Assembly: GCA_008360975.2 (NCBI GenBank)
Contig: CM039182.1
Coordinates: forward strand, 28,152,566 to 28,216,565
Direction of reading: 5' to 3'
DNA from: Lichenostomus cassidix
Taxonomy: Eukaryota > Chordata > Aves > Passeriformes > Meliphagidae
Length of the DNA: 64,000 nt
Part shown: positions 37,983 through 50,306 of the stretch, one piece after another
Position numbering within the stretch: the stretch's first letter is position 1
How the letters are laid out: every line of letters begins with the position of its first letter
Made by a program: the position numbers and the translations under genes
Notes under the pieces: generated by a model
What the model was told of the DNA's origin: nothing
What the model saw: only the letters and a program-made list of their open reading frames with translations
Database searches by the model: none

Positions 37983-37996
37983 CTCTCTCTCTCTCT
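37983..37996. repeat. (CT)n microsatellite, short
   Basis: Seven tandem CT dinucleotides. Confidence 0.85.
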
Positions 37997-40900
37997 CCAC
38001 TGATTTATGACAAACTTTTTTAGATCCTCTCCCTTACATCTTTCACATAGCCTGCTTGTTCTGCCTCATAGGCCCAGAAACAACTTTCTTAACTTTTTGT
38101 TCAGTATCTGCGTTTGTTCTTGTGTTGCATCAATCAAAATATTTTTGGAATCCTCCTCCTTTATTTTCTTGCTAAGGTGTGTAAGGTTTCTAACTCCCAC
38201 TTTTGTGGAGGTTCTTTCAAGGTTACTCCCTCCTTTCCCCTCTACCAACACAGGACACCCCTTTCTACCAGTACAAGCACTTGAGATCCAGTTCAGACAC
38301 CAAGGGTCTGGCAAAGTATGAGCTGTGGGAAGGCAACGATAGCAACTGGGGAGCATGCTTATGGGATTTGGGTAATGCTGCCTTGGTGGAGGAAGAGTGA
38401 GAGAGATCTGACTCTTCTCAGGTGTTTAAACATACTAAATATCTGTACAGCCTATGGGGGCTTCCATGAATTGCAGAAGTAGCAGAAGAGTCTCATGGAC
38501 ATACCTACATATGGCCTGGTTCTCCAGAGTGCTTACAGCTAATACAAGGGAGCCAGATTGCCTAAAAGCGGGATGAGGTCACAGGGAAAATGGCAGTTAT
38601 ATATCAAACTGAGACAAATCTATTTTACAGCAAGTTTGGTAAAATAACTGAGCAACTAAGAAGCCTCTGAGAATGAGCTAGATTCACATGAGCTAGTCAT
38701 GCCAAGTTTGCTCCCACCAGAATGGTTTCTCCAAGTATCTGAAAAGGTACTGCAGAAATAAAAGGAAAGTAAACTGAAATGAAATTCATAACAGTATTAG
38801 ATGGATGAGATTACACTCTAGCAGATCATCTTGATCACACACTGGTTTTACTGCTACTTTTAATCAAATCTGTAGCTTAAAAGGTGAATGCATACTTGTT
38901 TTCATGCATGGCATAGGTGGTCAGATTCCATTCTGGCGTGCAAAACACAGTCACATAATATATGCCAATGACCAATATTTCCATAAAAACAAGGGGTTTA
39001 GATTCACTGAAATATCCCTGCTAACCCAAAAATTTAATATGGTTAGTTCACATAAACAGCATTTGATATCAGTTGCTCTCAAGTTAAATAAAGCCCAGGC
39101 TTTGTAGTAACAGCTATCTGAAACATGAAATAGACTAAAAAAATGGAACTAGATGCCATCTTACTGAGCATTTAGGTAGGGAATGAAAATTATATTCTCT
39201 ATGAATAATAGGAACCTGCATTAAAAAACAACACGAAACATGCTATGGCTTATATTTGGATATATGGAAAAGTGCTAAAATATGTCCAAATATCAACATG
39301 TGTTTGTGGAAGATGAATTCAAATTTTACAAAATTAATTCACACATATTTTCCTCCCAAAACAAATCAAGCTTTTTCTATAGTTGCTTTGAATAAATAAT
39401 TTAGATATGCAAAACATTTTACAGTGATGATCTACCCAGAGCACAACATACAAAGGTTATGCAGTAGCTATTTTGGTAGACTTTGGACATTAAAAGGCTT
39501 TGAGTTTAAATATATTTATTTACTCTACAGAGAGGTTCTATTACGTGCTATAAAGGGAATAAGTCACAGGTTATTATCAGTATATTGATACTTACAGACA
39601 ACACAAATCCTGTTCTTTCTTGTACTATAGACTAATAATTAAGAACTGTAAACTTTTTTTTTTAAATAAAATAAACATGGGATTAAACATGGTTTCCACT
39701 GAAAAGGGAAAAACACCCAGCAACTTTAGAAACTACCAATTCAGTATTTTACTCTTGGTTTATGTAAAAATGTTTCAGCATTAAGCAATCTCACAGCAAT
39801 AAAAAATATGGTTCTTGATGTGGTCAGAAACATGGGAAACTGCACTAAAGCCCTTTTTTATGATTTAACATGTACAGAATTTTGGACCTAAGAAATAAAA
39901 ATGTCCAAACTGCTGAATTAATCCTTCACAGGGGGTCATAGAAATGCTTTTGCTGCCCTTTTACCACCCAAGGATCCGAATTTGTGGAAGACTAGTGAAA
40001 AAGTCTAGAACAGTGTAGTGGAACTGAGAAATTCCTCAAATTTTCAAGCAAAAAAAATTTCCCCTCTCAAGAGTGCACTTGCATTACACTTTTTGCCTAA
40101 CCATCTGGACAGACTCAGTGCGTCACAGTTGTTTAGCAACTTAGGGCTTTCATGGTAGCTTTGAATATATTATACCAGTGTCCTATTCTCGGCCTCAAAT
40201 TGTTTGGGAGGATTCTATATCTGCATAAAAACTCTTTGCATAAGACCCATTTCTTTAGGATTTCCAACACATATCAGGTTTTCTAGAAGGCTAAGTTGTT
40301 TACACTAAATACTAGGGTACAATTCCCCAAATTAATGATCTACTGTACAAAGTTACTCCCCAAATGATCAAACTAAGGGTGCAGACAGCTGCAGTGCAGA
40401 GGCAGGAAGAACAGAGTGAGTTCAGGAGACAACTAAAGCATAGGGTCAAAGTTAGATCCACAAATTTTCACTGCAAACAACATGAATGGGGCAGTTTGCC
40501 TGAACTCTAGACCAGACAGTTATGCTATAAATATATTTTACAAAGGGAGAAACCCATTGTTTTTTGACAATAAATCAATTTGCTTCATGAGAAAGAAGAT
40601 CTAGAAAAAAAAAAATCTTTGGTCTAAATGAGAGCATAGTCAAATCACCTTTCAACTTTTTACCTTGAAAAAACAACAATACGGTAGGCTGAAAGCTACT
40701 CCTAGATTTTTATAATTTGCAAATCAAAGAGCACCTGTTTGTAAAGTGCTGCTTTGCTCAACTACTTAAATAATGTAATCAATACTAAATGACAAGCTAG
40801 AATTCCCAAATTTGCTGCACAGTAAGCAGACACTTGTCTTGCTGATGTTTGTAATAAGTAATCCTTATGGTGTTAGCCAAGACAAATGTTGTTAATATTA

Positions 40901-41047
40901 ACTTTTTCTCAAGCATAAATATCACATCCATATGACATCAGATATTATCTCAGAGTGAGATTATCTTAATGGTTGCAACTATTTTGTATAATACTAGCAT
41001 TAATAAGGGCAATGTAAATCAGTTAAATCCTTCTTTTACTACGGGGC

Positions 41048-41066
41048 TTTTTTTTTTTTTTTTTTT
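41048..41066. repeat. Poly-T tract (19 T)
   Basis: Uninterrupted T-run about 215 bases before the SINE. It is not adjacent to the SINE and is not part of it. Confidence 0.88.
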
Positions 41067-41280
41067 ACTAACAAATAATCAAAACCTATAAAAACACATG
41101 CAATTTAAAGATCACTGCAAACAAAATGTTTCCAAACATTTGGAAGAGCCTGGAACCAAAATTATTCTTTCTTTAATTCTGATTACGTACATTGTACTCA
41201 AAGCCATTTCCTAGCCAGAAAAAATATACTGTTGAGACACTGCTTTAAGGACAACAGATGTAACAGACATTTCAGAACTA

Positions 41281-41420
41281 CAATCACAGAATATTCTGAA
41301 TTAGAAGGGACCCACAAGGATCATCCAGTCTAGCCCTTAAGTAAATGACCCATATGAGAATCAAACAAAAAACCTTGGCATTTATTAGCACCGTGCTCTA
41401 AGCAACTGGGCTAATCTCAG
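41281..41420 (-). mobile_element. tRNA-Ile/CR1 SINE, TguSINE1-like
   Basis: A minus-strand short retroposon. Its 5' head (41420 down to 41346) is a degenerate tRNA-Ile: it keeps the A-box region (TTAGCCCAGTTG), the anticodon-loop text GTGCTAATAA around the AAT anticodon, the variable-region GCCAAGGT and a weak B box (TTTGATTCT). Its 3' tail (41345 down to 41281) is a CR1-type 3' end (CTGGATGATCCTTGTGGGTC, ending TATTCTGTGATTG). A tRNA-Ile head on a CR1 tail is the published architecture of TguSINE1, a passerine retroposon mobilised by CR1 machinery. The changed B box and acceptor bases mean it is not a working tRNA gene. It is the best taxonomic marker in the window. Confidence 0.85.
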
Positions 41421-43899
41421 TTTCTTTCTGATAAAATGGAAGTCGCCAGTCAAACTGCAATTATTTTCCAAATAAATTAATCTATGTCAACACTCCTCAA
41501 AGAGGCATTTCATAATGGCCTTCATGTATACATTATCTGTGACAACCATTCTGTTTCTGAAATTAAAAGCATTTTTTTCCCTTAGATTTATTTTAATAAA
41601 AATACTTACACTGTTCAAAATTATTAAATCTACATCAATTTCAGTGTTATTGCACAAAGTGTAAATTATGCTTTCAGAATTAGGGATAGAATTTTAAAAG
41701 GCTTCCATTTTTATAGTCTTTTGAAAGGACAAGGAAATCTATAAAAAACCAAGACTACAATTTCAGCATTAAAAATCTACACAAAATATTTCAAACAAAT
41801 GTTATGACATTTAAGATAATGAAACCCTTCATTTATGCCAATGTGTCCTACATCACATGTAAGGAGTCAGAACAGATGTCCAAATATTGTAATGCCAAAG
41901 GAAAGTTAGGGCATATCTTGATTAATACTCTCAGAGCATTCCATGGTGTCTCTTTAAAACTGGCATGAGTTACTTCAAAATATCTATTCAAAATCCATTC
42001 TAGGAAACACAGCTAGACAAAGTGTTCCCAAGACAAAAGGAAAACAATAAAGCTCTGTATAAGCCTTTTAGCAATGTAAGCTGCATATTATCGACAGACC
42101 ATTCATTGCAATCAACAAATGATTAATTGCAAATTTGTTGCTAAATTGACCACGAAAAAGACAAGCTTCAGGGTACTGTTAAAGAGGAAAAACTTATGTT
42201 AAAAATGATTGGAGACTTTTTGTAGTGAATTAATTCTAATCGATACTCTTGTTGACTACACATTGGAATAATGACTTCCTTAAATAGCGTATGTATCCAT
42301 TATTGTAGACATTCAAATTAATATTTAACTTAATGCCTTCCTTTTTTTTTCTTTTGAAACAGCATTTTTCTAATTTCACCTTTAAGAAAAACAGTCTACT
42401 ATAAGACTTTTTTTGCAATGTCTAATGTCAATCATCTTAGGAGGCATAATATACAGGCAACAAAATTTTAGAACACAAAAGTAATAACGTTTATTTAGAG
42501 TTTTTACTTCTTTTTAACTACAATTGGAATGGATGAAACATGAGGTGTCTTTAAGCATATCTACTTCACCAACTTCTGAACAACTATGCAATCATTTAGT
42601 TTGGTGCAAAAGTACGATTTCAGAGTTGCCTGGCTGTGCCTTTTCCCTCATTTTGAAGATGTGGCCATATAAATCAAATCTAACTTCTTAATGATACAGA
42701 TACTTTCATTCCTGTCATGATCAATGTACCAGTACAAAATAGATATGAGTTAATGCAGGGGTATTTTTGTGGTACCAATATTATCTTGAAAAATGCTTTT
42801 CTTCTTGAATTTGACCAAAAGTCTGGTTTTCAAATTTTTGTTCAAGAAAACAAATTTCCATTAATTTACAAACACTGCTATTGACAAAGCAATAATTTAA
42901 TTATTTAAATATATTCACAGCTAACACCCAAATTACAGTTTTGACAACAAATGGACTGGATCATATGTTTAAATGTCTCTCATTAATAAAAACTTTTTAG
43001 GAATCAAGTTTCTTATAAACATGGTTTAGGTTGAACTCCACAGCTGAACTATTTATATTCTTTTATATTCTAGGGGGATTGGGTGGGGGATTTTTGATTG
43101 TTTGGGGGTTTAGTTAGTTGGGTTGTTTCTGTATGTTGGGAGAAGACATTTTTTCCAGGCACTAGAAAATTTTCTCCTATTCCACAACTACTCCTGTAAA
43201 CAAAAAAATCTGAACAAACATCTATATAGATATATATCTATATTGCTATATCTCTCTATCCCAGGGAAACAAATTTGAAAATACTGAAGTTTCTCCAACT
43301 CCAAAGCAAATGCTAATTTTATCTAAAAAGCACAGACTCTCCAAGAATACGGTTCAGAGCTGAAAGTGAAGCTGCTGACAAACTGACACCAGTCTTTAAA
43401 TGTCTATGCAGGCCTCATTAAGCTTTCTGCTTTAAAGATCTCCGAAATATTGTTTTCTTTGAGGTACTTACATGACGGAAAGGATCCACAATACCTAGCT
43501 TCCAGAGTTTTAGATGAAGAGTGGAACCTAAACCCCAAATCTATACCCAAACATCTATATAACCAGTTACTTCAAATCTTGACTCAAAATCACATGTTTT
43601 GTGATTGACCTATATCTGGCCATATCACAACATTCTTTTCACTGGAGCATTCAGGAAAGTTCCTTCACCTGCTCAGCAGCCAGAGACCTGCAAGGAGGTA
43701 CTTACACCTGTTCTTTAAGAGAGATTAGCAGAGCTTATACAATAACTTTACCTAGTCCAGTGTCCTGTTTTCTGTTGGGGTTAGAAGTTGATTCTTAATG
43801 CAAAGTTTAGAAAGGCAAGTGTGAAGTGGTACTTACTCAGTATACTCTCTCAGGGTCCCCCAACTTTTGTTTTTGCTAAAAGACTGGGCTGATAGGAAC
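41421..43899. other. AT-rich non-coding DNA, no gene recognised
   Basis: No gene or RNA gene recognised. It contains the G/T-rich tract at 43073 and a short AT-rich (ATCTATAT-like) stretch at about 43221-43258. Confidence 0.55.
43073..43127 (-). repeat. G/T-rich tract with G-runs
   Basis: On the plus strand, GGGGG, GGG, GGGGG, GGGGG and GGG runs are separated by T-rich spacers. This is the opposite-strand counterpart of the A/C tracts elsewhere in the window. One spacer is about 14 bases, so it fits an extended, not a classical, G-quadruplex pattern. Confidence 0.75.
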
Positions 43900-44530
43900 T
43901 TCCTGAACTGCAATAAAAACAAAGACTTGCATCTGGGTGAAAAAAGGCTACCATACAAGCTGGTGCTGAGTGTCAAGTAGATCTGCAGAAAAGGATAAAG
44001 TAGTCCTTGTGGACTATAAGATGAACATGAGTCAACAGGGTGCCCTTACAGCAAAGAAAGCAAACAGCATCCTGTGCTCCATCAGCAAGAGTGTATCCAC
44101 CACCCATGCACACAGCAGTGACCCTTCCTCTCTGTTCAGCACTGGGGATGCCACATTTGGAGTGCTGTTTGATCTTGGGCTTCCCATTACTGGAAAGACA
44201 TGGACAGAAAGACTGTGTCTGTAACTATCTGAAGGGAAGGTGCAATATGATGGATCCAGGCTCTTCCTGGTGGTGCCAAGCAATAGGACAAGAGGCAATG
44301 GGCAGAAACTGATGCACAAGAAGTTCCACCTGAATATGAGGAAGAACTTCTTTACTGTGAGGGTGGCCTTGCACTGGAACAGACTGGTCGGGGAGGGTGT
44401 GGAGTCTTCCTCACTGGAGATATTCAAAACCATCTGGACACAATCTTGTGCCACAAACTCTGGGTTGGACCAGATGACCCACTATTGTCCCTTCCAACCT
44501 GACCAATTCTGTGATACCATAAAATATTCG
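43900..44530 (+). mobile_element. CR1 LINE, 3' end with internal deletion
   Basis: Plus-strand CR1 fragment. Frames give the CR1 ORF2 C-terminal landmarks in order: EKDKVVLVDYKMNMSQQGAL and AKKANSILCSISKSV (43970-44224), MPHLECC (from about 44148), then SNRTRGNGQKL, FHLNMRKNFFTVRVALHWNRL and VESSSLEIFKT (44240-44450), ending in a CR1 3' terminus that includes TTCTGTGATACCAT. Between about 44205 and 44225 the text jumps from the KDMD-like region straight to NYLKGRC, so the VQRRA...LGLFSLEKRRL block is missing. That is an internal deletion. Frameshifts and a stop also break it. It is inactive and 5'-truncated. Confidence 0.93.
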
Positions 44531-44870
44531 ACAGAGGGACAGCAGGCTGCTCAGGGGCTGAAGCACACACCCCTTGTGCAGAGTCTGAAGCAACTTGTTC
44601 AGCCCCACAGAAACCTGGTCACAGGAAACCTTATTGCTGTCTACAGCTATCTGATGCAGAAAAGACAGATGGACTCTTGTCAGAGGTACACAGGTTAGGA
44701 TGGAAGGCAAAAAGACACAAGTCAAACACTGCCCAGACAGGTTGTGGAATCTCCATTCTTGGAGGTGTTCAAGTTTCAGTTAGAGAAGTCCTTAAGGAAA
44801 GTGATGTGATCAGACTTGCTACAAGTAGGAGATTCACCTAGAGGATCCTCCTAAACTGAAATATTCTCTT
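44531..44870 (+). mobile_element. Second CR1 LINE 3' fragment, same strand
   Basis: Immediately downstream of the preceding CR1 end, a second CR1 3' segment begins. It has LKQLVQPHRNLVTGNLIAVYSYL (44592-44655; frame continuous with the previous ORF), then in another frame LPRQVVESPFLEVFKFQLEKSL (about 44733-44798), and a decayed CR1 3' terminus (CTAGAGGATCCTCC...AAATATTCT). It lacks the first copy's sequence and differs from it where they overlap, so it is a separate older insertion of another subfamily into which, or next to which, the first copy landed. Confidence 0.82.
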
Positions 44871-45477
44871 GAGAGCCACAGGTCTCTGTTGAATAGTTCT
44901 TACCAAATGCCCCTTCCATGAACTTCAAGGTCTCTTGATCCAATGAAATGCAAGCATTTTTGGAGTTCTGCAGTTTAATTACATGCTGTATAGAGACATA
45001 CTTTCTTTTGTTTGCCTTGAAACTGGAATCTGGGAGCTTCATTTGGCGCCTGTCAGTTTTTATATTGGAAGAAACTGCAAACATAAATTGACCACCCACC
45101 CTGTCCTTCTAACTCATGATTACCTAGATCCCATCCCCTGTTTTCTATACCAATGTATTTTAGCTTACAGAAATGTTCTGATGGAAGCATGCAAGAAGCA
45201 GAGAAGACTGATACGGTGATTAACAACGAAGTAATTAATTCAGAAAGTCCTTCTAGTGCATTTTACATGGATTACTTTCACAGTACACAAAAAAGAGTTT
45301 TCATATGAAGTAGGAATAACATTTCTTGACTAATAAGATGAGTCTTTACCCATTCTGGTTCTGCAGGGATATTTCCCCAAGTTTTAAGCACATAATTATT
45401 TCCTCTTCGTTTGCTTGAATATAATAGATTCATTAATAGAAGTTTGCTTTAGACACAAATAGTTCCTGGGACCATTT
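44871..45477. other. Spacer between CR1 copies, nothing recognised
   Basis: About 600 bases with two opposite frames of about 80 codons (44851-45099 minus, 44983-45219 plus) that have no recognisable domain. Confidence 0.5.
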
Positions 45478-46012
45478 AAAATAGAATAGAACTGAACAGT
45501 TGGAAGGCACCTGCAATGGCCTCCTAGTCCAACTGCCTGAACCCTTCAGGGCTGACTAAAAGTTAAAGCACATTATTATGGGCCAAAGTCCTCTTAAACA
45601 CTGACAAGCATAGGGATTCAACTACCTATCTCTCTAGTACGCCTGTTCCAGGGTTTGACTGCTCTTTCCTTAAATACATGTTTCCTCATGTTCAGTTTAA
45701 CACTTCTGTGACTCAGCTTATTACCATTTCCATGCATCCTATCATGGGATACCAGGGAGAAGAAGAGATCACCACCTCTCTCTCCACTTCCCCCTCATGA
45801 AAAAGCAATAGAGAGGAATGGGGTCACCCCTCAGTCTCTTTTTTACAAACCTAGACAAAAGCAGCGTCCTTTGCTGATCTTCACAGGACATGCCTTCCAG
45901 CCCTTGCACCAGCTTTGCTGCCTTTCTCTGGATGCATGTAAGTACCCAAATATTCTTCCCAAATCATGGGGCCCAAAACCGCACACAGTACTCAAGTGAG
46001 TCTGCACCTATC
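45478..46012 (-). mobile_element. CR1 LINE 3' portion (decayed)
   Basis: Minus-strand CR1 fragment. The plus text opens with the CR1 3' terminal region in reverse complement (AATAGAATAG..., GTTGGAAGGCACC, AGTCCAACTGCCTGA), followed by CCTCTTAAACACTGACA-type and GATACCAGGGAGAAGA-type blocks and GGACATGCCTTCCAGCCCTT, all characteristic of the C-terminal ORF2 coding region and 3' UTR of bird CR1. It ends at the segment equivalent to YCVQFWAP. No frame over 60 codons survives, so it is more decayed than the other copies. Its opposite orientation shows it is an independent insertion. Confidence 0.9.
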
Positions 46013-46588
46013 TAAAACTCATTCTGTAGTTTCAAAAGTCTTCCTTCATTCCCTTCTTGTAAATTACAATTTGCTTCCCTCACTTTTTGGGCTTTTTTTC
46101 TCTTTTTTTTAGCAGATTGTTGTGTGCTGCATGCACAAGCCAGTTTTAAGGCTTTGGTACCAGTCTATGCTTTAAAAATATCCACAGCCAGCAGTAAAAC
46201 CATTCCTCAGTGACACTGTCTCTAGCAGCTAAATACTGTTAATTACAACAGTTTTGGGGTGTTTTTCACAAACCTGTATTGTCCAAGAGCAGCAGACCTT
46301 TTTCTCTGCTAACAATAAGAGAAGCTAATGATGTGTTCTCAAAATATTAATACAAAAGACAACAAAATGTTGTTTTCTTATCTAAGAAATGAAGAATTAC
46401 AGAAAAGGGCCATGTTTATAGCCAAAAGTGCAAATATTCCTCTAGTTTTCATTAAAGTGATGTTAACAACTACAAAATGGCATGAAAAAGCCCCAGCATC
46501 TGTATGACTAAATAGCCTCCATTTGGTATAATAATGCTTTCAAACTTTGACTTAAACTGTATATTCATAAAGAATATTTTTTGTAGGG

Positions 46589-46602
46589 TTTTTTTTTTTT
46601 TT
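46589..46602. repeat. Poly-T tract (14 T)
   Basis: Uninterrupted T-run with no attached element. Confidence 0.85.
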
Positions 46603-49283
46603 GTTCAGTTGGTTTTTTTGGTCATTTGTAATTCTGATACGTAAACCAAAAAACCTGACATGCTATGTGAATGGAGTAGCCTCTTTGGATTCCAGCTGGC
46701 TTGGCTGTATGCCTTTCTGATGGTAATGAAGTCACACAGCTGCTAGGACAATCAGCTGGAGTTCAGATCATCACTAGCTAAATGGATATCCACTGACTGG
46801 CTTCTTATCATGACTCATTAAAGTTCAGTGTTAACAAACTGTAGGGTTACGTAGGTTTACATGGTTACAGCAAAGTGCCTTTTAAAAATGAACTTCTTGG
46901 AGCTGAAAAAAATCTCTCCTTTTTCTGCCTATAAATATTACTTTGTGCTGGTCAACTCAAGAAATGTTCAACCCTACTCCCAGTGACGTGAAAGAAAAAT
47001 TCCCATTCATTTGCGTGGAAGTAAAACAAATCAGTTCCCAGTGTTTCAGGGATTTCTGAAGAATACTGCTATTCAAATTACTTCAGAATGCCTCAGCTAA
47101 AGGGTTACTCAGTATTCAGCTATGTCCAATTTTCAACTTAGAATGCAGTGCACACTAGACCTGTGAGAATTTACCAGCTTTTACTTTGCTGATCAAATTT
47201 CTAGCATGCTTATGGCAGAGTGAAGTTCCACCATTCCCATAAAAAGACAATTTTCTACCATGAAAAAGCAAGGAGATGTAAAATCTTGCCTTTTAGCCTG
47301 ATGGTACGACTGCAGTATACAGTCCTGACAGTTCTCTAGCTTTTTCTGGGATTACAGTGAAGCCTGAGGAGGAGGGGTGGGGGGACAGTTGTACCACCAC
47401 AAAGCTTCAGTGTGAACACAATACATTTCAATATTAACCATCTATCCTACAGATAAATGGGAAAGTACTAAATGTGTCAACTCTTACAAAATCATTACTG
47501 GTATCTTTTTCAAGTCTACAGATTTGTCCTCTGTTGTTAACTGAACAAAATTTGAATAATTAACCCCTATTAGAACATGGAACGTGCAATGCTGCTTGCT
47601 TGACATACCACAATGGGATAAAAGATTGTATCAGTGTAGTGTGAATGCACAGTGACAGACCTTCTAAAGCATTCTCTGCATTCTTAAAAACTGATACACT
47701 CCTTAGACAAAATTTCAGCTGTTATGAGTAATGGAATCAAATGGTTTGAATCATGGGAACAAATATCAACTGCTCTATGAGTGAAAATTCCAGTGAGAAA
47801 TAACAGCAGTCAAACTACAGCCTCTTTTAAATTAATGAGAAAGGAAATTTTTTTTTTTACAGATATTCAGGTGGTTAGGATGTTGGTCATCAGCTTTACA
47901 CATCACCTCAAAACAAAGGAGCTGCACAACATAAAATTTGTAATGAATTTAAAAGTACCTTTTAAGTTCTTCTATTTAAGGACTTTATCTTATCTTTAGA
48001 GTGGTTTGTGCAAACAAAAAAATACTTGCCCAAATTACAAGCAAACTACATCCTACACTCCAAACAGTTCTGACTTTTGCTCTCTTTGCTTTCCTTTTTG
48101 AGGTTTACCCAGCTCTTTCCCATTGGGTTTCCTCCAGGAATCCAAACCTAGTCAGTATTACTTATGTGAAACTAAGATGAAGAGCTTTGGCAACATTTCC
48201 AGATTATAATCAGCAAAATATCATATCTCCCACTAACCAATATATGGAAACTCACCCACGTAAATGATATCATCCTGGTTCAACTAAGCATGCTCAAACT
48301 GAGCAGTGACATTCATGCACAGGGAAAAGTCTACAGAAGAAAAAAAACAATACTCCTACAGTTAATTACACTCAAAGACAAACAGGCAAATAATTGCTTT
48401 ATACTTGCACATACTCTGAATTCTACATTGTACCTCTTGCTAGAAACAAAAATATTATTTTAGTTTTGATTTTAAAATTATTTTAGTGGCTATGAAAACT
48501 GGCAGGATGACAGAATTTTTTACATAAAGTCCTATATTTATCCACTGAGCTTAGGCTTCCTTGCCAATATCCTTTGGCTTTTACCTACAGGAGCTGCTTC
48601 TGCTGGCAAGCAATAAGTTCACTTCCCTGGTTCACAGTTGAGGCTGTCAACAAATGTGCCAATTGTATAACATGGATATCTATTCAATAGAGAGGACTCA
48701 GCAGAATTATTCTATAGGTTGTATAAATGTCACTTGGTGATAACTTTTAGTTAATGTATATCTCAGATGAATTTAATCCTGTAACCTGTTACTCCTCTCA
48801 GAAACTTATTCCAGAAACCAACCAACTGACCACTAGTAGCCACAGTCAGATGATTTGCCATTGTCCACTAGCGAGAACACTTAAATATACTTTACAACTC
48901 TATACTTAATCAGTGCAAATATTCCTATTAACTTCTGTGAGCTTTTGATTAGCTCTTGCCAGCTTGTAATGAATGAATATTTTTCAGATGGAAAACAAGG
49001 AGGAACATTCAACTCAACTGACATGTACTTTATTTTCCCCTCTGAGGGTTTAGAAAAGGTAGCTTCAGCAGTAAAAAAGAGTTTGGCTTAGCGCATTATA
49101 ATATTTTTCTGGTTTTGATTACTGCAGTATACAGGTATATCCACAGGATATAACAAAGTGTTAAAGTGGTGTCCAAAAGAGAGAGACTTCGTACAAAATA
49201 GGAATTACTTGCAGTGTTTTGCAGTGTAACCATCTAGAGCAATTGCTCTTGGCACAGGTCTAACCAATTTGTGAGCAGGCAAA

Positions 49284-49305
49284 ATGCCATCTGAACAGAT
49301 GGCAT
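49284..49305. repeat. Palindrome: two inverted E-boxes
   Basis: ATGCCATCTG and its exact reverse complement CAGATGGCAT flank a two-base AA centre. Each arm contains an E-box of the CATCTG/CAGATG class, which is bound by tissue-specific bHLH factors. Occupancy is not shown by sequence alone. Confidence 0.85.
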
Positions 49306-50234
49306 GAGGTACACAGCCAAATAGCCATGTATGTGCATCGGCTGTGGGTAGTAATGGCATGATTCCCAGCCATGAAGGTCTAAACAGTTGTCCATCCTGA
49401 TCTTAAAAGCTCATGTTTATAGAGAATTGTCATCAATAACCCAGCTTTGTACTAAATTATCCTTGAAGTAAAAAATGTTCCTGGAGTTGAAAATGGCAGA
49501 TATTGAGTTTCAGGAGAACTCCTGTGCTCATTTCTTTATTACTTCATTTAACAGATTTTAAAAAAGGAAGAAAAAAAGCACAGTGATGAAAACAGGCTCC
49601 AGTTTCTCAGACCCATTTTACTTGCTGCATGCTGCTGTGGTAATACTCTGCAGCCAAAGATCTTGATCTGAGGAGTAGAGAATTAGCCCCTGGGTAAGGG
49701 AATGCCTGTGCTGCAAAACTGCACGTCGATTGTATTAACATCCTCCTCCTTTTTCTTGTTCCCAGATTATATAACTAGTCCAAAAAACAAAAGAACAAAA
49801 TGTTCTTCTACTATGGAGGTTCACAGGACTTACTCATAGCATTATGGACACACCCCTGTTTAGGAAGTCAACTGTACCTGGAGATTTACAAATCTTATCT
49901 GTCCATAATAATGAAACTACAAAGCATCTCTAATTCAACTTTCCCTGGCATTTTAACAAACTGTACCTCAGCTATGTCTGAAGATCCAAAGCAAAGATTT
50001 TCCTAAGAAAATTTCACAAAAATTCTCCAGTCCTCTAGTGCAACTAATAATTATTAACCAGCTATTTTTATCCAACAAAATTAATTAATTTTCTCCTTAC
50101 AAACTGCCCAAGAAAGATTAAGTTATCTTTGTGATCATTAGTTACTTGAAATGATTTTACATGATATTTCAGTGATTGGTTCTTATATATAAATCTCTAC
50201 AGATTTTCATTAAGTATGTTTGGTATAGAGTTCA

Positions 50235-50306
50235 GTTGGTTTGTTGATTCTACACAAAGGTTACAATGAAGTTGGTTTGTTGATTGTACATAAAGGTTAC
50301 AATGAC
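50235..50306 (+). repeat. Tandem duplication, 2 x 36 bp
   Basis: Two adjacent 36-base copies (50235-50270 and 50271-50306) begin with GTTGGTTTGTTGATT and agree at 33 of 36 positions. The three differences indicate the duplication is not brand new. Confidence 0.93.

Larger units (their letters stand above)
36547..41280. other. AT-rich non-coding DNA, no gene recognised
   Basis: Contains the T-run, A/C tract, palindrome and CT run listed separately. The overlapping frames near 38.0-38.4 kb on both strands have leucine/serine/proline-rich or unremarkable translations and no domain. Confidence 0.55.

Noticed and set aside
41346..41420. Functional tRNA-Ile gene on the minus strand
   Set aside because: Although the tRNA-Ile pattern is clear, the acceptor and T-arm bases and the B box are degenerate and the sequence runs directly into a CR1-type tail, so it is the head of a SINE.
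42598..42622. Mariner-like terminus (TTTGGTGCAAAAGTA)
   Set aside because: It resembles the end of some mariner elements, but no partner inverted end was found nearby, and a match of about 15 bases is not enough to call an element.
43471..43524. Possible minus-strand exon before CAT/GTAAGTAC
   Set aside because: The translation in one frame (LWKLGIVDPFRH) looks protein-like, but the pyrimidine tract is weak, two frames are open and the phase does not join the downstream candidate exons without choosing a different acceptor.
44032..44725. Minus-strand frames of 140 and 104 codons
   Set aside because: They are antisense shadows of the plus-strand CR1 fragments, which explain the sequence.
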